From Laburnicola sp. R22_1 (taxonomy: Eukaryota > Ascomycota > Dothideomycetes > Pleosporales > Didymosphaeriaceae): a stretch of DNA of 64,000 nt. Numbering within the stretch: position 1 is the stretch's first letter; every line of letters starts with the position of its first letter. Under the pieces are notes generated by a model. It made no database searches. It saw nothing but the letters and a program-made list of their open reading frames with translations, and was not told where the DNA came from. The translations under genes and the position numbers were made by a program. The stretch spans positions 1,426,001 to 1,490,000 of the forward strand of contig JACONQ010000009.1 in assembly GCA_014281115.1 (NCBI GenBank). Reading direction: 5' to 3'. Below are positions 33,097-44,524 of the stretch, in pieces.

Positions 33097-33876
33097 CTAC
33101 AAATTCCACTTCTGCCTCAAGGTCAGCGGTTTCAACCTAAGCGCCCCCATCGCCATCTCCCCCACCCACCGATTCCGCTCCACATCCCCCATCCCCCCAA
33201 GCACCCCCCAATCAAGCCCCCTACAAAACGCCCCCATCAACCCCACCATCTCAATCTGCTCCGCCTGCCAATACTCACTCCCCAGCAAATCCGCCATACC
33301 CAAAACCCGCCAGGTATGCGGCTCTGCACACGTCGCAAAATACTCCTCCCGCCGCATAAACCAAAGCGAAGGATCGTGACCGAACTGCTCTACCGTAAAG
33401 TCAGCAATAAACTCCACACCGTCTGGGGTCGTGACGAGGAAGACAGAGTGCCAGTCCGGACGGATGTTGTTCTTGTCTACGAAATAAGAGATAGTCTTGG
33501 GCCGCGGGATGACTTCGATCCAACTTACTGTTGCGCCCATGCTATGGAGCGTTGGAAGGATGACTGGGTAGAGGGCAAGGATGGACCAGTCGCAGGTGTT
33601 CCATTTTACGAGGCTTTGGGCTAGGTCGGGGAGTGTGCCTGCGGGGAGGGCGGCTGTGCCTGTGGGGAGAGGCTGGTCGAGCGGATACCCTGTGTAAGTG
33701 TAGTGTATGGCGTATAGGCGCGACGGGAGGGGGGTCAGTCCTGCGAAGAGGGTCGGGTCGCAATTGGGGTCGTAGGTTATGGCTGTGACGGGGAGCATTC
33801 GGAGGTTGTTGACTGCGGCGTTGAAGATGGTCCAGTATACTTTTAGGACGTCGTGGATCTGTTGCACGTGGGACAT
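33097..33876 (-). CDS. Hypothetical protein, single exon, 259 residues
   Basis: An uninterrupted frame from ATG 33876 (MSHVQQIHDVLKVYWTIF) to a stop at 33097-33099. Composition is that of a real soluble protein, with many Trp, regular hydrophobic spacing, and segments such as YAIHYTYTGYPLD, VEFIADFTVEQFGHDPSLWF and WRVLGMADLLGSEYWQAEQIEMV. No signal peptide, membrane span or known domain was recognised. It is probably a fungal-specific cytosolic protein. Confidence 0.7.
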   Translation of the reverse strand: MSHVQQIHDVLKVYWTIFNAAVNNLRMLPVTAITYDPNCDPTLFAGLTPLPSRLYAIHYTYTGYPLDQPLPTGTAALPAGTLPDLAQSLVKWNTCDWSILALYPVILPTLHSMGATVSWIEVIPRPKTISYFVDKNNIRPDWHSVFLVTTPDGVEFIADFTVEQFGHDPSLWFMRREEYFATCAEPHTWRVLGMADLLGSEYWQAEQIEMVGLMGAFCRGLDWGVLGGMGDVERNRWVGEMAMGALRLKPLTLRQKWNL

Positions 33877-35240
33877 GATGAAGAGTGGAATTCCAGACTC
33901 GTTCTTGTCAGTTAATCTCCTGGAAGATTAAAGAGCCTGATATCACGACAAATGTTGATCATGTTAGCCATGTTGTACATGAATACTGATTGCATTGTGA
34001 GGTAGACATCAACCTGTTCATGCTATGTGCACAATGTGGAATCCGTGGCAAAGCACCAGGAAATGACATCTAGACAACAGGGAGTCTCATGCTGTATGTT
34101 GAAATGCCGGCTTTCTCCAGGTGGTAACGCAATGATAAGAGTCTGCCGGATCCATCCCGAGTGCAGATACAACGCACCATTCACTGGACGTCCTCTGCAA
34201 AGCCGACGCTTGCCGCACCCCACCACGGCGCCCTCTTCGCCCGAGCTCTCGCAACCCGAGCGCACTCGCCGACACCGGACACTATTGAGCATCTGGATCG
34301 TAGTGGAGAATAAAAATGATGGAGAAAAGAAATTCACGCTCGTCGTCCGATTAAGAGCGACGAGGTATGGCTATGTTCGGTTCAGCGAGTGTGGAGACTC
34401 ACGGATCGCAGTGTGCGCTGTGCAGGTGGCGCTAACGCTTTAGGGGCAAGTCTTCTTTGTCCCCCACACTACGCAGACGACTTCACAAACAGCGCTGGAC
34501 TACCATCGACTGCCATCTTGGCCGCCACATATGAGCGGGCGGCAAACTTAGTGTTCAGTAAGCGGAATGTTTGGTAGGTATCCTATTCGGGCAGTCTTCG
34601 TACTAGCCGTAGCCGCCGAATTCGCTCCCTGAGGCCAGGAGAGCCAGCAATGCTGGTAAGCCAGCGCCACAAGAGTCCCAGAGTATATACGGAAACTCTA
34701 GCCTTGAATGACCACGGCACTGGAATCGCAATCTGATCAAATCATTGCGCAATCCTTCGCACTGATGTTACCCCTCACCGGCACCGGTACCCATGGATCC
34801 CGCCTGCACACAGCTCAGCACACAGCTCAACTGCTCGGGGGTACCTCCACGGCCCCCCTCTGCAGCATCATGGCAGGACTAGAGGTCACATTACCAAGCC
34901 ATTGGCGAATCACCGGTGCCACCGATAAGCGCTGTCCCAATGCGTCGCAGAGTTGACTGGTCCCTTTAGGCCATGGTAGCGCGTGCCGATGGAAGCCGAG
35001 CTCTCGTTATGGAACCATCTCTGATCCACGGTTGACTTCACGATGCGCCGGTGCTATAAAAGAGGATGAGGCTATCTACGTCTCGTGAGCATCATCATCC
35101 CCTATCTACGTGTTTCCCCCAATTGGATCGCCGCTGCGTGTCCAGTCTCTATCTACTGCCAGTATAAAGGGTCGCCTCCCACCACACATAGTGAACGTCA
35201 TTCTTGAACAATCCCACACATCCACCACACAACTTTCAAC
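33877..35240. other. Intergenic / upstream region of proline dehydrogenase gene
   Basis: About 1.36 kb between divergent genes. TATAAAAG at 35055-35062, some 180 bp before ATG 35241, is a good TATA box. Other open frames (34023-34443, 34708-34956) lack recognisable features. Confidence 0.5.
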
Positions 35241-36671
35241 ATGCCGGCCCGGACTCCACACCTCCAGCGGTTGGAGACTCTATCCGCACCACAGATCCGT
35301 CGCTCGCTCTCACACTCTCCCCGCTTCGTGCACTCGAGCTCCCGCCGCCGCCATGTCTCCCTACAATCAACGCCGCCACCCCCTTCTCAGATTCTCGGAT
35401 CCAACTCCTCGCGGCCACAGCCTCCGCCAAAAGCCGTCCTCGCCCGCCTCCCAACATTGTCCGTCCTCCGCTCCTACCTCATCACCCGCATGTCTTCATC
35501 ACCGGCCCTGCTCGCCCTATGCTTCGCCGTCCTACGACGCATGCTGGAATCAAAATCATACCTCATGAGCATCGAGCGCAACCCCGTCATCGCAAAGCTC
35601 CTCAAGAACACCTTCTACGCCCAATTCTGCGCAGGAGAAACCAAGTCCGAAGCCCGACAGACCATGACCACCAACCGCGAACTCCTAGGCTACGACGCGA
35701 TAATGTTAGAATTCGCGCTCGAAGTGCTCGGCGGCGAAGCCCCCACCGCATCCGAGACAAGCAAAGAGATCGAAACCTGGCGCACAGGCATGCTGCAAAG
35801 CATTGAAATCGCACAGCCCGGCGACTTTGTAGGACTGAAGTGGTCTGGCCTTGGACGCGCAGCCCTCCACCTCCTCAAGACGCAGCAGGATCCCACGCCC
35901 GAAATGATGGCCGCCATGACGGTCGCATGCGACGCCGCAGCCGCCAAAAACGTCGCTCTCCTCCCCGGCGCCGAGGAAGAAACCACAAACATCGGCCTCG
36001 AAAAATGGTGCCTCGACCTGCAGCGGAAATACAACAAGTCCGCGTCCGGCCGCGCAGTCGTATACACGACCTACCAATGCTACTTGAAAGGGATTTCGCA
36101 CCGGCTAGCGCAACACCTCGAAACGGCGCAGAAAGAAGGCTTCGTCGCGGGCGTCAAGCTCGTCCGAGGCGCGTACATGACGACTGAGCCGCGCGAACTC
36201 GTCTGGGAAAGTAAACAGGGTACAGATGCGTGCTACGATGCGTGCGCGGAAGCCGTCCTCAAGCGCGAGTGGAACGCCTGCGTCGCCCCTTCTGCACCGG
36301 ACACGCCCTTCCCCGCCGTCAACATCATCCTCGCTACGCACAATGCCTCCTCGATCGAAAAGGCGCAACGCATCCGCGCACAGCAGCTCTTCAAGATGGC
36401 GCCCGAAGCGCTCCCCCGGCTGGCGTATATCCAGCTGCTCGGCATGGCGGACGAGCTGTCGCAGGAATTGGTGCAGAATCCGGCGAATATGGCGGATCCG
36501 CAGGCCAAGGTGGTCAAGTGTATGACGTGGGGGACGACGACGGAGTGTTTGAATTTTTTGATGAGGAGGGCCAGCGAGAATAAGGAGGCGGCTATGCGGA
36601 CGGAGGATACGAGGAGGGCTATGGGGAAGGAGCTGTGGAGGAGGTTGAAGGGCGTGTTTAAGCTTGCGTAG
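35241..36671 (+). CDS. put1-like: Proline dehydrogenase, mitochondrial
   Basis: A single-exon gene of 476 residues. It oxidises L-proline to pyrroline-5-carboxylate with FAD on the matrix side of the mitochondrial inner membrane, the first step of proline catabolism. The N-terminal ~60 residues are rich in Arg/Ser and lack acids (RRSLSHSPRFVHSSSRRRH), a mitochondrial targeting sequence. Family landmarks are GYDAIMLEFALEVLGGE, YTTYQCYLKG, VAGVKLVRGAYM, ILATHNASSI, YIQLLGMADELS and the C-terminal RRASENKEAA with substrate-binding Arg residues. In some fungi this gene is clustered with other proline utilisation genes; here its neighbours are unrelated. Confidence 0.9.
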   Translation: MPARTPHLQRLETLSAPQIRRSLSHSPRFVHSSSRRRHVSLQSTPPPPSQILGSNSSRPQPPPKAVLARLPTLSVLRSYLITRMSSSPALLALCFAVLRRMLESKSYLMSIERNPVIAKLLKNTFYAQFCAGETKSEARQTMTTNRELLGYDAIMLEFALEVLGGEAPTASETSKEIETWRTGMLQSIEIAQPGDFVGLKWSGLGRAALHLLKTQQDPTPEMMAAMTVACDAAAAKNVALLPGAEEETTNIGLEKWCLDLQRKYNKSASGRAVVYTTYQCYLKGISHRLAQHLETAQKEGFVAGVKLVRGAYMTTEPRELVWESKQGTDACYDACAEAVLKREWNACVAPSAPDTPFPAVNIILATHNASSIEKAQRIRAQQLFKMAPEALPRLAYIQLLGMADELSQELVQNPANMADPQAKVVKCMTWGTTTECLNFLMRRASENKEAAMRTEDTRRAMGKELWRRLKGVFKLA

Positions 36672-36899
36672 GTGGGTTGCTTTGGTTTGCTATAGATGAG
36701 TGGGCATTTTTTGTCAAGCATGGCGTTGGGTTTGGGCATTGGGGGCATTGGTCTGGGTTATGATCATTGTCATGCATGGTTATGATTTACGTTTATGTTT
36801 GTCGACGAGAGAGGTCGGCATATAGCACGATTACGAATGCATTATCATGAACATTTACACTATATTCCATTGATATTTGTCTTTCTATATTCATTCTCT

Positions 36900-38318
36900 T
36901 TACACAGCACCATCAGCTGCCCCATTCAACTGCGGGCCTTTCCCACCCGTCTGAACATCCACCCTCTCCCTATTCTCCGCCTTCTCACCAGCCGCCAACT
37001 TGTCAAACGCCTGCACAAAATCATCCCTCAAGTCCTCCCAGTTTTCCACACCAACACTGACCCTCAGCAGCGTCTCATCCATACCCGAATCCGACATGCG
37101 TCTCCACTCAATCAAGCTCTCCACGCCACCCAGGCTCGTAGCGTGGTGGAACAGCCGCAAATGCGAGGGCAGGTGCCGCGCCAGACTAGACGTCTTCATG
37201 TAAATCGAGAAGACGGGTGAAAATCCGCCGGGCATCTGCTCCTTCAACCACCCCATGTCGCTCTCCTGGAGACTCGCGTGGGTAACTTTGCTCACGAGCT
37301 TTGGCACTGTCTCAGCGCCGTCTCCTTTTCCGCCCAACGCACCGCTCAACCACGCCACCAGCTTCGTAGCATTCGACGACTGCCGCTGCACACGGAGCTC
37401 CAACGTCCGCAAACTGCGTACGCCCAGCCACCCCTCCAGACTCCCCATCACGGACCCAAGATAGACACGCTCATCTCTCAGCATCCTCGCCCTCTTGAGT
37501 CCCTCGTCTCCCTTCTTGAGCGCAAGAATCCCGCACAGCATATCGCTATGTCCACCAATATACTTCGTCCCACTATGCATGACCACATCGGCGCCCCACG
37601 CAAACGGATCCTGCAACCCAGGAGGCCCAAACGTCGCGTCTATAGAGAGCATAGCGCCCCTCGCGTGCGCGCGGTCCGCGTACTTTTGTATCTCGAAGGC
37701 CTCGCCCGTGGGATTGAGCGGTGTCTCTAGGTGTACGATGTCGCCCTTCCCCAGCCCAGCATCGTCCCATGCCTGATCGTCGGCGTGCAAGTCCACAGTC
37801 CTAAGGCCATGCATTTTCTTATGCAAGTCAATGACGCCGTGGCACCCGTGATATCCGCCCGAGATAGCCACCACCTTGGGCACTACGTTGACGAGCAGCG
37901 CGTGGAAAGCGCTTAGCCCGCTGGTGTAGCTAACGACATGGTTGCTCAGCTGTTGCAGCTCGTCTTCTTTTGCGGCGGGGAAGATCAGCGGCGTGAGGAT
38001 GGTTTCGAGGCGGTTGATGTTGGACGAGGCGAGGCGCGAGTAGACGAGGGGGGTTTGGAGGTCGAGGAAGCCGTGCTCGGAGGGCTCGGGGACGAGGTCG
38101 GCGGCGTTGCGGGGGTAGCGGAAGGTGGTGGACGTGTGGATGGCAGGCGCGACCTGGGTGGGTGAGCACACTTACTTTGCAGTTTGAAGGTGAGTCATGT
38201 ATGATTGAAAAAGTCCTGGAGCATTGTAAAGGGATCCAAGGCTACAGACGTCGGTGAGAATGTTTATGCCGTCGTCGGCGTGGACAGCCGCTGTTGCTGC
38301 GGAGACAGGCTTCTCCAT
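36900..38318 (-). CDS. PLP-dependent Cys/Met metabolism enzyme (cystathionine gamma-lyase/synthase family)
   Basis: Two exons: 38318-38250 (23 codons) and 38153-36900. Intron 38154-38249 is 96 nt, starts with a weak GTCTGT donor and joins ILTD to VAPAIHTSTTFRY in phase. The product is about 441 residues. Transsulfuration-family landmarks are VSYTSGLSAFHALL, HLETPLNPTGEAFEI, LSIDATFGPPGLQDPF and MHSGTKYIGGHSDM, in which the Lys after GT should carry pyridoxal phosphate. The role is cleavage or synthesis of cystathionine-type thioethers. The exact reaction (gamma-lyase, gamma-synthase or beta-lyase) cannot be fixed from sequence alone. An upstream in-frame ATG at 38366 is an alternative start. 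Confidence 0.85.
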
Positions 38319-38837
38319 GGTAGCAACTGCTATTATCTGTGATGGAGAGTGAAATATAATGAGCACAAGAGGGAAAGGGTAGTATATGAGGGCAACTGAA
38401 AGTCTGAGTCACAGTACGTAGTTCGGAAGCAATTGGTGTTTACGAACACGCCCTACGCGTCGACTCGCAGGCTGACTGTGCGTATGGCGGTAGGCGATGA
38501 CGGAGACGGAAGCTGCAGCAGTCCGAAAGCGGGTAGTGCGGGGCTGTTGTTGAGCTGAGGCGGGGTGTAGAGCTGCCCCTCCTCGCGCGCAAAATTTGCG
38601 CTTTACGCAGCTACATGTCAGGCATATGCGCAAGTCTCAATTATGAAAAGTGAATAGTCAGTGGAGAGAGAATGTATTGATATTGAATGTAGTTTCAGTA
38701 ACTCAAAGTGCATTGGATGCAGTGCATTAGATGCTACTAGATCCAGCCGCCACTTTTCGCCGTCAGCTGCCCGCAAGGGTGCCGACTGCCACCAAAGACA
38801 GCTCCATTATCATAGCTTCCTCCGCTCGACTAGTCGC
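38319..38837. other. Intergenic region
   Basis: About 520 bp holding the promoter of the PLP-enzyme gene and the 3' flank of the cyclophilin gene. The minus-strand frame 38409-38633 is Arg-rich and unlikely to be a gene. Confidence 0.45.
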
Positions 38838-39730
38838 CTACAGCTGGCCAGAGCCAGTGATGGTGGGCGGCTTCGAGGCGTGCTTGACGGCGCCCGAGCC
38901 GCTGCCAACCGCCTCGATGGCGCGGACAATCCGCATCGACTCGGTGTCGCCAGCGGGGACGCGGCCGAAGACGACGTGCTTGCCATCGAGCCAGGAGGTG
39001 ACCACGGTGGTAACGAAGAACTGAGAGCCGTTGCTGCCTCTGCGTCAGCTGGGCGCTGGAGCGTCATGGCAGACCAAACTTACGTGTTGGGGCCGGCGTT
39101 GGCCATGGACAGGAGGAAGGGCTTGTCGTGCCTCAGCTTGAAGTTCTCGTCACCGAACTTCTCGCCATAGATGGACTTGCCACCCGTGCCCTGCTTTCGG
39201 TCAGCTGCTGCCCCGCCTTGTGGCGTGTCGCGAGGGGCGAGGAGAACTCACGTTGCCACGGGTGAAGTCACCACCCTGGAGCATAAACTGGGGAATGACA
39301 CGGTGGAACTTGGAGCCCGCGTAGCCAAAGCCCTTCTCGCCCGTGCAGAGGGCACGGAAGTTCTCGGCCGTCTTGGGGACAACGTCGTCGAAGAGCTCGA
39401 AGTTGATGCGACCGGATTGGTCTGTCGTCCATCGTCAGCAATTGATCTCAGTAGTCGCCGCAGAGATGGATCCTGATGCTGTGCCCGCCAGGGCGACGCA
39501 TGCTGGACCTGCCGATGGAGGAGGGGTCGCTTACCTTTCTCGGTGCCCTTGGAGGTGACATCGCCGTTGCTGTCGACCTGGACCTCTGGGCCGTACCAGG
39601 AGACGTCAAAGTAAGTCTTGATGACCATGTTGGCTGCTGATGGAGTAAAGAAGCGCTTGTTTAGTGGTTGACGGAGTGAGGAAGAGCGGAAGGAGGCGAG
39701 CAAAGAAGTAGAAGTCCTGAGGTGGGGCAT
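38838..39730 (-). CDS. Cyclophilin (peptidyl-prolyl cis-trans isomerase), possibly dual cytosolic/mitochondrial
   Basis: Four exons: from 39628 (or 39730) to 39535, 39421-39252, 39190-39084 and 39033-38838, with introns of 113, 61 and 50 nt. The product accelerates proline isomerisation in protein folding and binds cyclosporin A. Landmarks are [65 protein letters not shown] and the C-terminal SGSG. Two in-frame starts exist. ATG 39628 ([14 protein letters not shown]) gives the cytosolic form. ATG 39730 adds 34 residues ([20 protein letters not shown]...) that are rich in Ser/Arg and lack acids, typical of a mitochondrial presequence. Neurospora makes both forms from one cyclophilin gene, so the same may hold here. 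Confidence 0.92.
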
Positions 39731-40600
39731 TATGTAGCGCGGGGTACTGAGTTCCAGTTTAGCGTCGGCACAGCCCAGGTCGTCAGATGCCACCGCTTGG
39801 CGTGAATGCTTGCAGAACGGCCATTCCGGCTGCGATGCGCACTGCAGAGGCGTGCCGGGGCGCCTGCGGGACAGAGGGACGCTTACCTGGAAGTCTGGAA
39901 ACCCGGAAGTTGGGGCTATGGTACAATGGAGCGAGAGAGTTGCGCGGAGCTAGCTAGACAGAGCTCAGAGCAGCGCAGACGAGGCAATTGGGCAGCTATG
40001 CAATACAATATACGAGAAGATGACTATAGTACACGGCAGCAGACGATACGCAATGTCCTGCAGATGGTGGCGATGGAAAGGATGCAGAGGAGAGAAATTT
40101 CTAGACGGGAGCTTGACCTGGACGCACTGGTAGCGCCGTTGCCATAGCGCAGGCTAGGTATTGCTTCATTTTCACGACCTCCCGCAGCAGATGAAGATCC
40201 GCAGTAAGTGAAGGAGTCTAGGGATACCTCTATCACTTGATGGATGCGTATATTAAATCTGTTATCTGAAAGTGAAATACTCCAGACAGACACTTCGTCT
40301 GCTGCAGTCTATGAGTGGCCCGTGCACCCGAGGTCTTTCTTGTATCACGTGCCAATTCTGATCCAAGTGCCCATTTCCGGTGGTTAGCCGTCGCCTGGGC
40401 AAGTCGTCGCCACAAACGATAGTTGTTCTTCCACGGATTGACCTTGACATCGACATCCTACACACAGCGGCCAGCCGTGGAACACGTGCGATCGGGGATC
40501 GACGTCCCTGCGCAACCATTGGAGAGCCACGCTCAATAATAAGCTGCCGCTTCGTGTCTTGTCGGACACCCGAGACAACACACTCCTCACGTCCACCAAC
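39731..40600. other. Intergenic region between divergent cyclophilin and epsin genes
   Basis: About 870 bp with both promoters. The plus-strand frame 39806-40147 has no recognisable features and I do not call it. Confidence 0.45.
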
Positions 40601-42352
40601 ATGGATTTCTCGAGCCTCAAGGACCAAGTGAGCAATCTCACGCTCTACGACCTCAAGGCCGGCGTGCGGAAAGTTCAGAATGGTACAACCCCCAAGGCAC
40701 GCAGCCGGGCTGCCATGCTAACACGCCAGGGCAGCCGTGATGAACTACACAGAGATGGAGGCAAAGGTGCGCGAGGCGACAAACAATGAGCCGTGGGGTG
40801 AGCAAGCTCTTTCAATCCACAGATACCGCTTCTAACTCGTACAGGCGCATCGTCGACGCTGATGCAGGAGATCGCCAACTCGACGTTCAACTAGTGCGTA
40901 CTGCCACGTACATCCTTCGCACCGTGCTGACCAGGCAGTCAATTGCTGAACGAAATTATGCCTATGATCTACAAGCGCTTCACCGAGAAGGCGGCTGAGG
41001 AGTGGCGGCAGATATACAAGGTCGGCACAATGCACGCACTCCTACGGAAGCACCGCTGACCTCTATAGGCGCTCCAACTGCTCGAGTTCCTCATCAAGAA
41101 TGGCTCCGAACGGGTCATCGACGACGCGCGCTCCCACGTCTCGCTCCTGAAGATGCTGCGGCAATTCCACTACATCGACCCGAACGGCAAGGACCAGGGC
41201 ATCAACGTGCGGAATCGGGCCAAGGAGCTTGCCGAGCTCCTTAGCGATGTCGACAAAATCCGCGCAGAACGCAAAAAGGCAAGAGCAAACAGGAACAAGT
41301 TTGGCGGTGTTGAGGGCGGCACGGGCATGGGCGGCTTCTCGGGCAGCGGTGGCTTCTCAGGAGGCTCTGGTAGCGGCAGCAGGTACGGCGGCTTCGGGAG
41401 TGAAAGCGCCAATGCCGATTATGGAGGTTACAGTGGAGGTGTCTACGGTGATGGCGGCGGTTTTGGAGGCAACGAGTCTGGGTTTTCAGACACGCAGTCC
41501 CGCCGGGATCGCTTCGAGGAGTACGACGAGGGCGATGACGTGGAAACGACAGCTCCTCCTCGGCGAACACAGCCATCGTCGACCCAGGTCCGGAGGGAGA
41601 CTAAGAAGGAGGAGCCGAAAGCCAAAGAACCAGAGCCTGTGGCAGATTTGCTCGCGTGGGACGACGAACCCGCGCCAACTTCTTCTTCTGCAGGAAAACA
41701 GCCTGTCGCACCCACCGGAAACGACTTTGGAGACGACGATGACTTTGACGATTTCCAGTCTGCCGCACCCGCTATGCCAGCAGCACCCGCCGCTATGCCA
41801 GCAGCGGCGCCGTTTATCGCCCCTCCAGCATCCACTTCTACCATCAACTCGTCTACGCAGTTTGCATCTCCACAACCACAATCTGCTGCGAATACCAACA
41901 ATTTCAATGGTCTCTTTGCTACAGTTTCTCCGCCACCTGCAGGAAACAGCTTTGCCTCTCCTCCCCTTGCCACCGCTGCTTCGGCTACGTCAAGCATTAG
42001 CCAGCCATACCGTCCTTCTGGGTACCAAGCAACCGGACCGAACTACTTCACCTCGGTGCCTGTCCCGTCTACGGGCTCGACGCCGTCCGTTACGTCTCCA
42101 GGCATCGGCGGCAACAAGATCGGTTCTTCAGCGCCCAAGAAATCGGGAGGGGATGCGTTTGCTTCTCTGTTGGCTGGAACCGCGCCCAAGAAGGCGTCGA
42201 CACCGACGCAAAAGGTCACTATGGCGGACATGGCCAAGCAGAAGACGAGCCAAGGGCTATGGGGCGCCCCTGCGTCCGGCTCTAGCACGCCAGCATCGCA
42301 GCCTCAGGGTGGACCTAAGCCTGGAGGTGCACTTGGTGACTTGCTTGGTTAG
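40601..42352 (+). CDS. ent3-like: ENTH-domain epsin-like clathrin adaptor (Ent3-type)
   Basis: Five exons: 40601-40682, 40735-40797, 40845-40893, 40939-41020 and 41069-42352, with four introns of about 45-52 nt. The product is 519 residues. The ENTH domain fills residues ~10-150: DLKAGVRKVQN, NYTEMEAKVREATNNEPW, LMQEIANSTFNY, LLEFLIKNGSERVIDDAR and KDQGINVRNRAKELAELL. It binds phosphoinositides and bends membranes. The long unstructured tail is Gly-rich, then Ala/Pro/Ser/Gln-rich, with DLLAWDDEP and DDDDFDDFQSA. The latter resembles the acidic-Phe motifs that bind AP-1/GGA ear domains, which favours the trans-Golgi/endosome type (Ent3, epsinR) over plasma-membrane epsins. No ubiquitin-interaction motif or NPF repeat was seen. 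Exon count and splice sites follow from conserved ENTH sequence. Confidence 0.9.
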
Positions 42353-42712
42353 TTGTCTCTGGGATGGGCATGTGTCGTGAGGGCAATGTATTTTGTGATG
42401 TTCTTTGCGAATGGCGTCGGCCGCAAAAGCGGGTGTTTCGGGCTGCAAGGCAACAGTGACGGCTTTAGAGAGCTCAGCATAGTGAATATGATACGAAACT
42501 GCAGGGCGATTGCCTCCCCCTTTTTGCATCCGTGGAGTATGATGTTGCGTGCGACGGAGGCGTGCTCAACTCCGCAAATGCAGGCGGCTGATTGGCCGCC
42601 CCTAACGGAGCGCATCTCCATGGCCGAGGCTGCGTCTCGAGGAGCGCTCGCACACAAGCCGCCTTTGTTTATTCTTCTCGCTCTCGTCTGCTTTCCCTTC
42701 GAGAATGCTTCG
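42353..42712. other. Short intergenic region
   Basis: About 360 bp between two genes on the same strand. The frame of the downstream gene is open through it, but the first ATG giving a proper signal anchor is 42713; upstream in-frame ATGs such as 42620 are less likely starts. Confidence 0.5.
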
Positions 42713-44524
42713 ATGCAGCTCTCGCGCTTCTTCTTTGGCATCGCCCTCCTTCTGGCACCGGTAGCCCTCCTCGGCACAACGTGGCTCTATCTCTACCCGC
42801 TCTTCGACAGTGCGTGCAGCTTCCCCGAACCGCCGCACGCAGTCGCGCCCTTCCGCCTCCTTGCGCTCGGTGACCCCCAGCTCGAAGGCGACTCGTCGCT
42901 CCCGAAGGCCGGCGCGCCTGTGTTTCGTTCGCTACAGTCGTTGACAGATAATGTGCGCAATGCCGAGTCTGTCTCGAGGGTGTGGGATATCGTGCGCGAG
43001 GCGCTGATCGGCGTGCCCAAAGACTTGCGCAAGGCGGTTGAGGGCTATATTAGAAAGCCGATTGATATATGGGGGAATGACTGGTATCTGGCGCATATTG
43101 TGAGAACGCTGCGGTGGTGGACTCGCCCGAGCCATGTTGCCGTCATGGGCGATCTGTTGGGGAGCCAGTGGGTTTCGGATGAGGAGTTCGAGCGAAGGTC
43201 TAAGAGGTATTGGGATGTGGTGTTTAGAGGCATGGAGAAGGTCCCAGATCGCGTTATGCTCGGCGGTGAAGAGGGGGAGGGAAAGAGGTGGGGTGGTACG
43301 CTCGAGGTGCTCGGGGCAGATACAGATTGGGAGAATCGGGTGATCAATATTGCTGGGAATCACGATATTGGATATGCGGGGGATATTGATGAAAGACGCA
43401 TCGAGAGGTTTGAGAACAGATTTGGGAAGGTCAACTGGGACATCATGTTCACGCTACCGAACACGTCTTACCTTGCCGACACCGCAGAGACAGAGGGCGA
43501 GCAGAACCACTCAAACGATATACCGGCACTCCGTGTTGTCGTCCTCAACTCTATGAACATCGACACGCCGGCTTCCAAGCCCGACTTGCAACTCGAGACC
43601 TACAACTTCATAAACCAGATCATCACCACCTCACGCTCTGTAAGAGACAAGACACACGCCACCGTCCTCCTCACGCATATCCCGCTTCATAAAGAGCCCG
43701 GCGTATGCGCCGACTCGCCCTTCTTTGCCTTCTTTGAAAGCGGCGGAATAAAGGAGCAGAACATGCTGTCTGAGCACGCTTCAAAGATTGTATTGGAGAG
43801 CATCTTTGGCATGAGCAGTAGCCAGTACGTCGACGGTCAGGGGTTTGGACGCCGGGGTATCATCATCAATGGGCACGACCATGCTGGGTGTGATGTGCTG
43901 CATTATACCACGCAGGAAGGCGTTGAGAGTCAATGTCCAGAGAATATCGAGGAACATGAGATACAGCTACCGCGGATGAACTCTGACCCCACCGCCACCC
44001 TATCTACGGAAGACACGCTAGATGACACCATCGTCGCAAACGAGACGATAGCCGAAGAAGAGCCACAGCCTCGGGCCGAACAGTCACCGATGTGGCAAGC
44101 CCTGCGCTTCCCTCACCTCCCCTACAAAGCTACCGAAGACGGAGGATGCATAGCTTTGGATCGCGTCCCTCGTATCCGCGAAGTCACTCTTCGAGCCATG
44201 ATGGGCGAGTTCTCTGGCTACGCTGGCTTCCTCTCCGCTTGGTTTGACCCTAGTCTCGGAGAGAAGGGAGAGTGGCAGATGGAGCTTAACACGTGCGGGC
44301 TAGGCGTGCAGCATTGGTGGTGGAGCATGCATATCGTCGACCTGGTTCTTATACTAGCTCTCGTATTGGGGAGTATGACGGCGTTCTTCAGGGACAAGGA
44401 GAACAAAGAGAAAATGGCGAACAAGAAGGTCGCGAAGAATGAGAAATGGGATCGGAAAGCGGAAAGCAAGGGCACAGAGGCGATTAGTACGCAGGATAAA
44501 ACAGGAGTTCGACCAATTCCATAG
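42713..44524 (+). CDS. ted1-like: Ted1/Cdc1-type ER metallophosphoesterase
   Basis: Single exon, about 603 residues. The N-terminal signal anchor is FFFGIALLLAPVALLGTTWLY, and a second hydrophobic span (IVDLVLILALVLGSMTAFF) near residue 550 is followed by a Lys-rich cytosolic tail. Metallophosphoesterase motifs in order are LGDPQLEG, VAVMGDLLGSQW, NIAGNHDIGY, LLTHIPLHK and INGHDHAGCD, which together ligate two metal ions. The arrangement fits the Ted1/PGAP5 group. These remove ethanolamine phosphate from the second mannose of GPI anchors in the ER and so license export of GPI proteins. Related Cdc1 acts on the first mannose; which of the two this is rests on recognition and is less certain. 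Confidence 0.85.
   Translation: MQLSRFFFGIALLLAPVALLGTTWLYLYPLFDSACSFPEPPHAVAPFRLLALGDPQLEGDSSLPKAGAPVFRSLQSLTDNVRNAESVSRVWDIVREALIGVPKDLRKAVEGYIRKPIDIWGNDWYLAHIVRTLRWWTRPSHVAVMGDLLGSQWVSDEEFERRSKRYWDVVFRGMEKVPDRVMLGGEEGEGKRWGGTLEVLGADTDWENRVINIAGNHDIGYAGDIDERRIERFENRFGKVNWDIMFTLPNTSYLADTAETEGEQNHSNDIPALRVVVLNSMNIDTPASKPDLQLETYNFINQIITTSRSVRDKTHATVLLTHIPLHKEPGVCADSPFFAFFESGGIKEQNMLSEHASKIVLESIFGMSSSQYVDGQGFGRRGIIINGHDHAGCDVLHYTTQEGVESQCPENIEEHEIQLPRMNSDPTATLSTEDTLDDTIVANETIAEEEPQPRAEQSPMWQALRFPHLPYKATEDGGCIALDRVPRIREVTLRAMMGEFSGYAGFLSAWFDPSLGEKGEWQMELNTCGLGVQHWWWSMHIVDLVLILALVLGSMTAFFRDKENKEKMANKKVAKNEKWDRKAESKGTEAISTQDKTGVRPIP

Noticed and set aside
38150..38172. GTAAGT...CAG as a 22-nt intron of the PLP-enzyme gene
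   Set aside because: Too short to splice; the longer intron 38154-38249 with a GTCTGT donor gives the conserved TDVAPAIH join.
39806..40147. 113-codon plus-strand frame between cyclophilin and epsin genes
   Set aside because: It lies in the shared promoter region, has no family-like features and no supported start.
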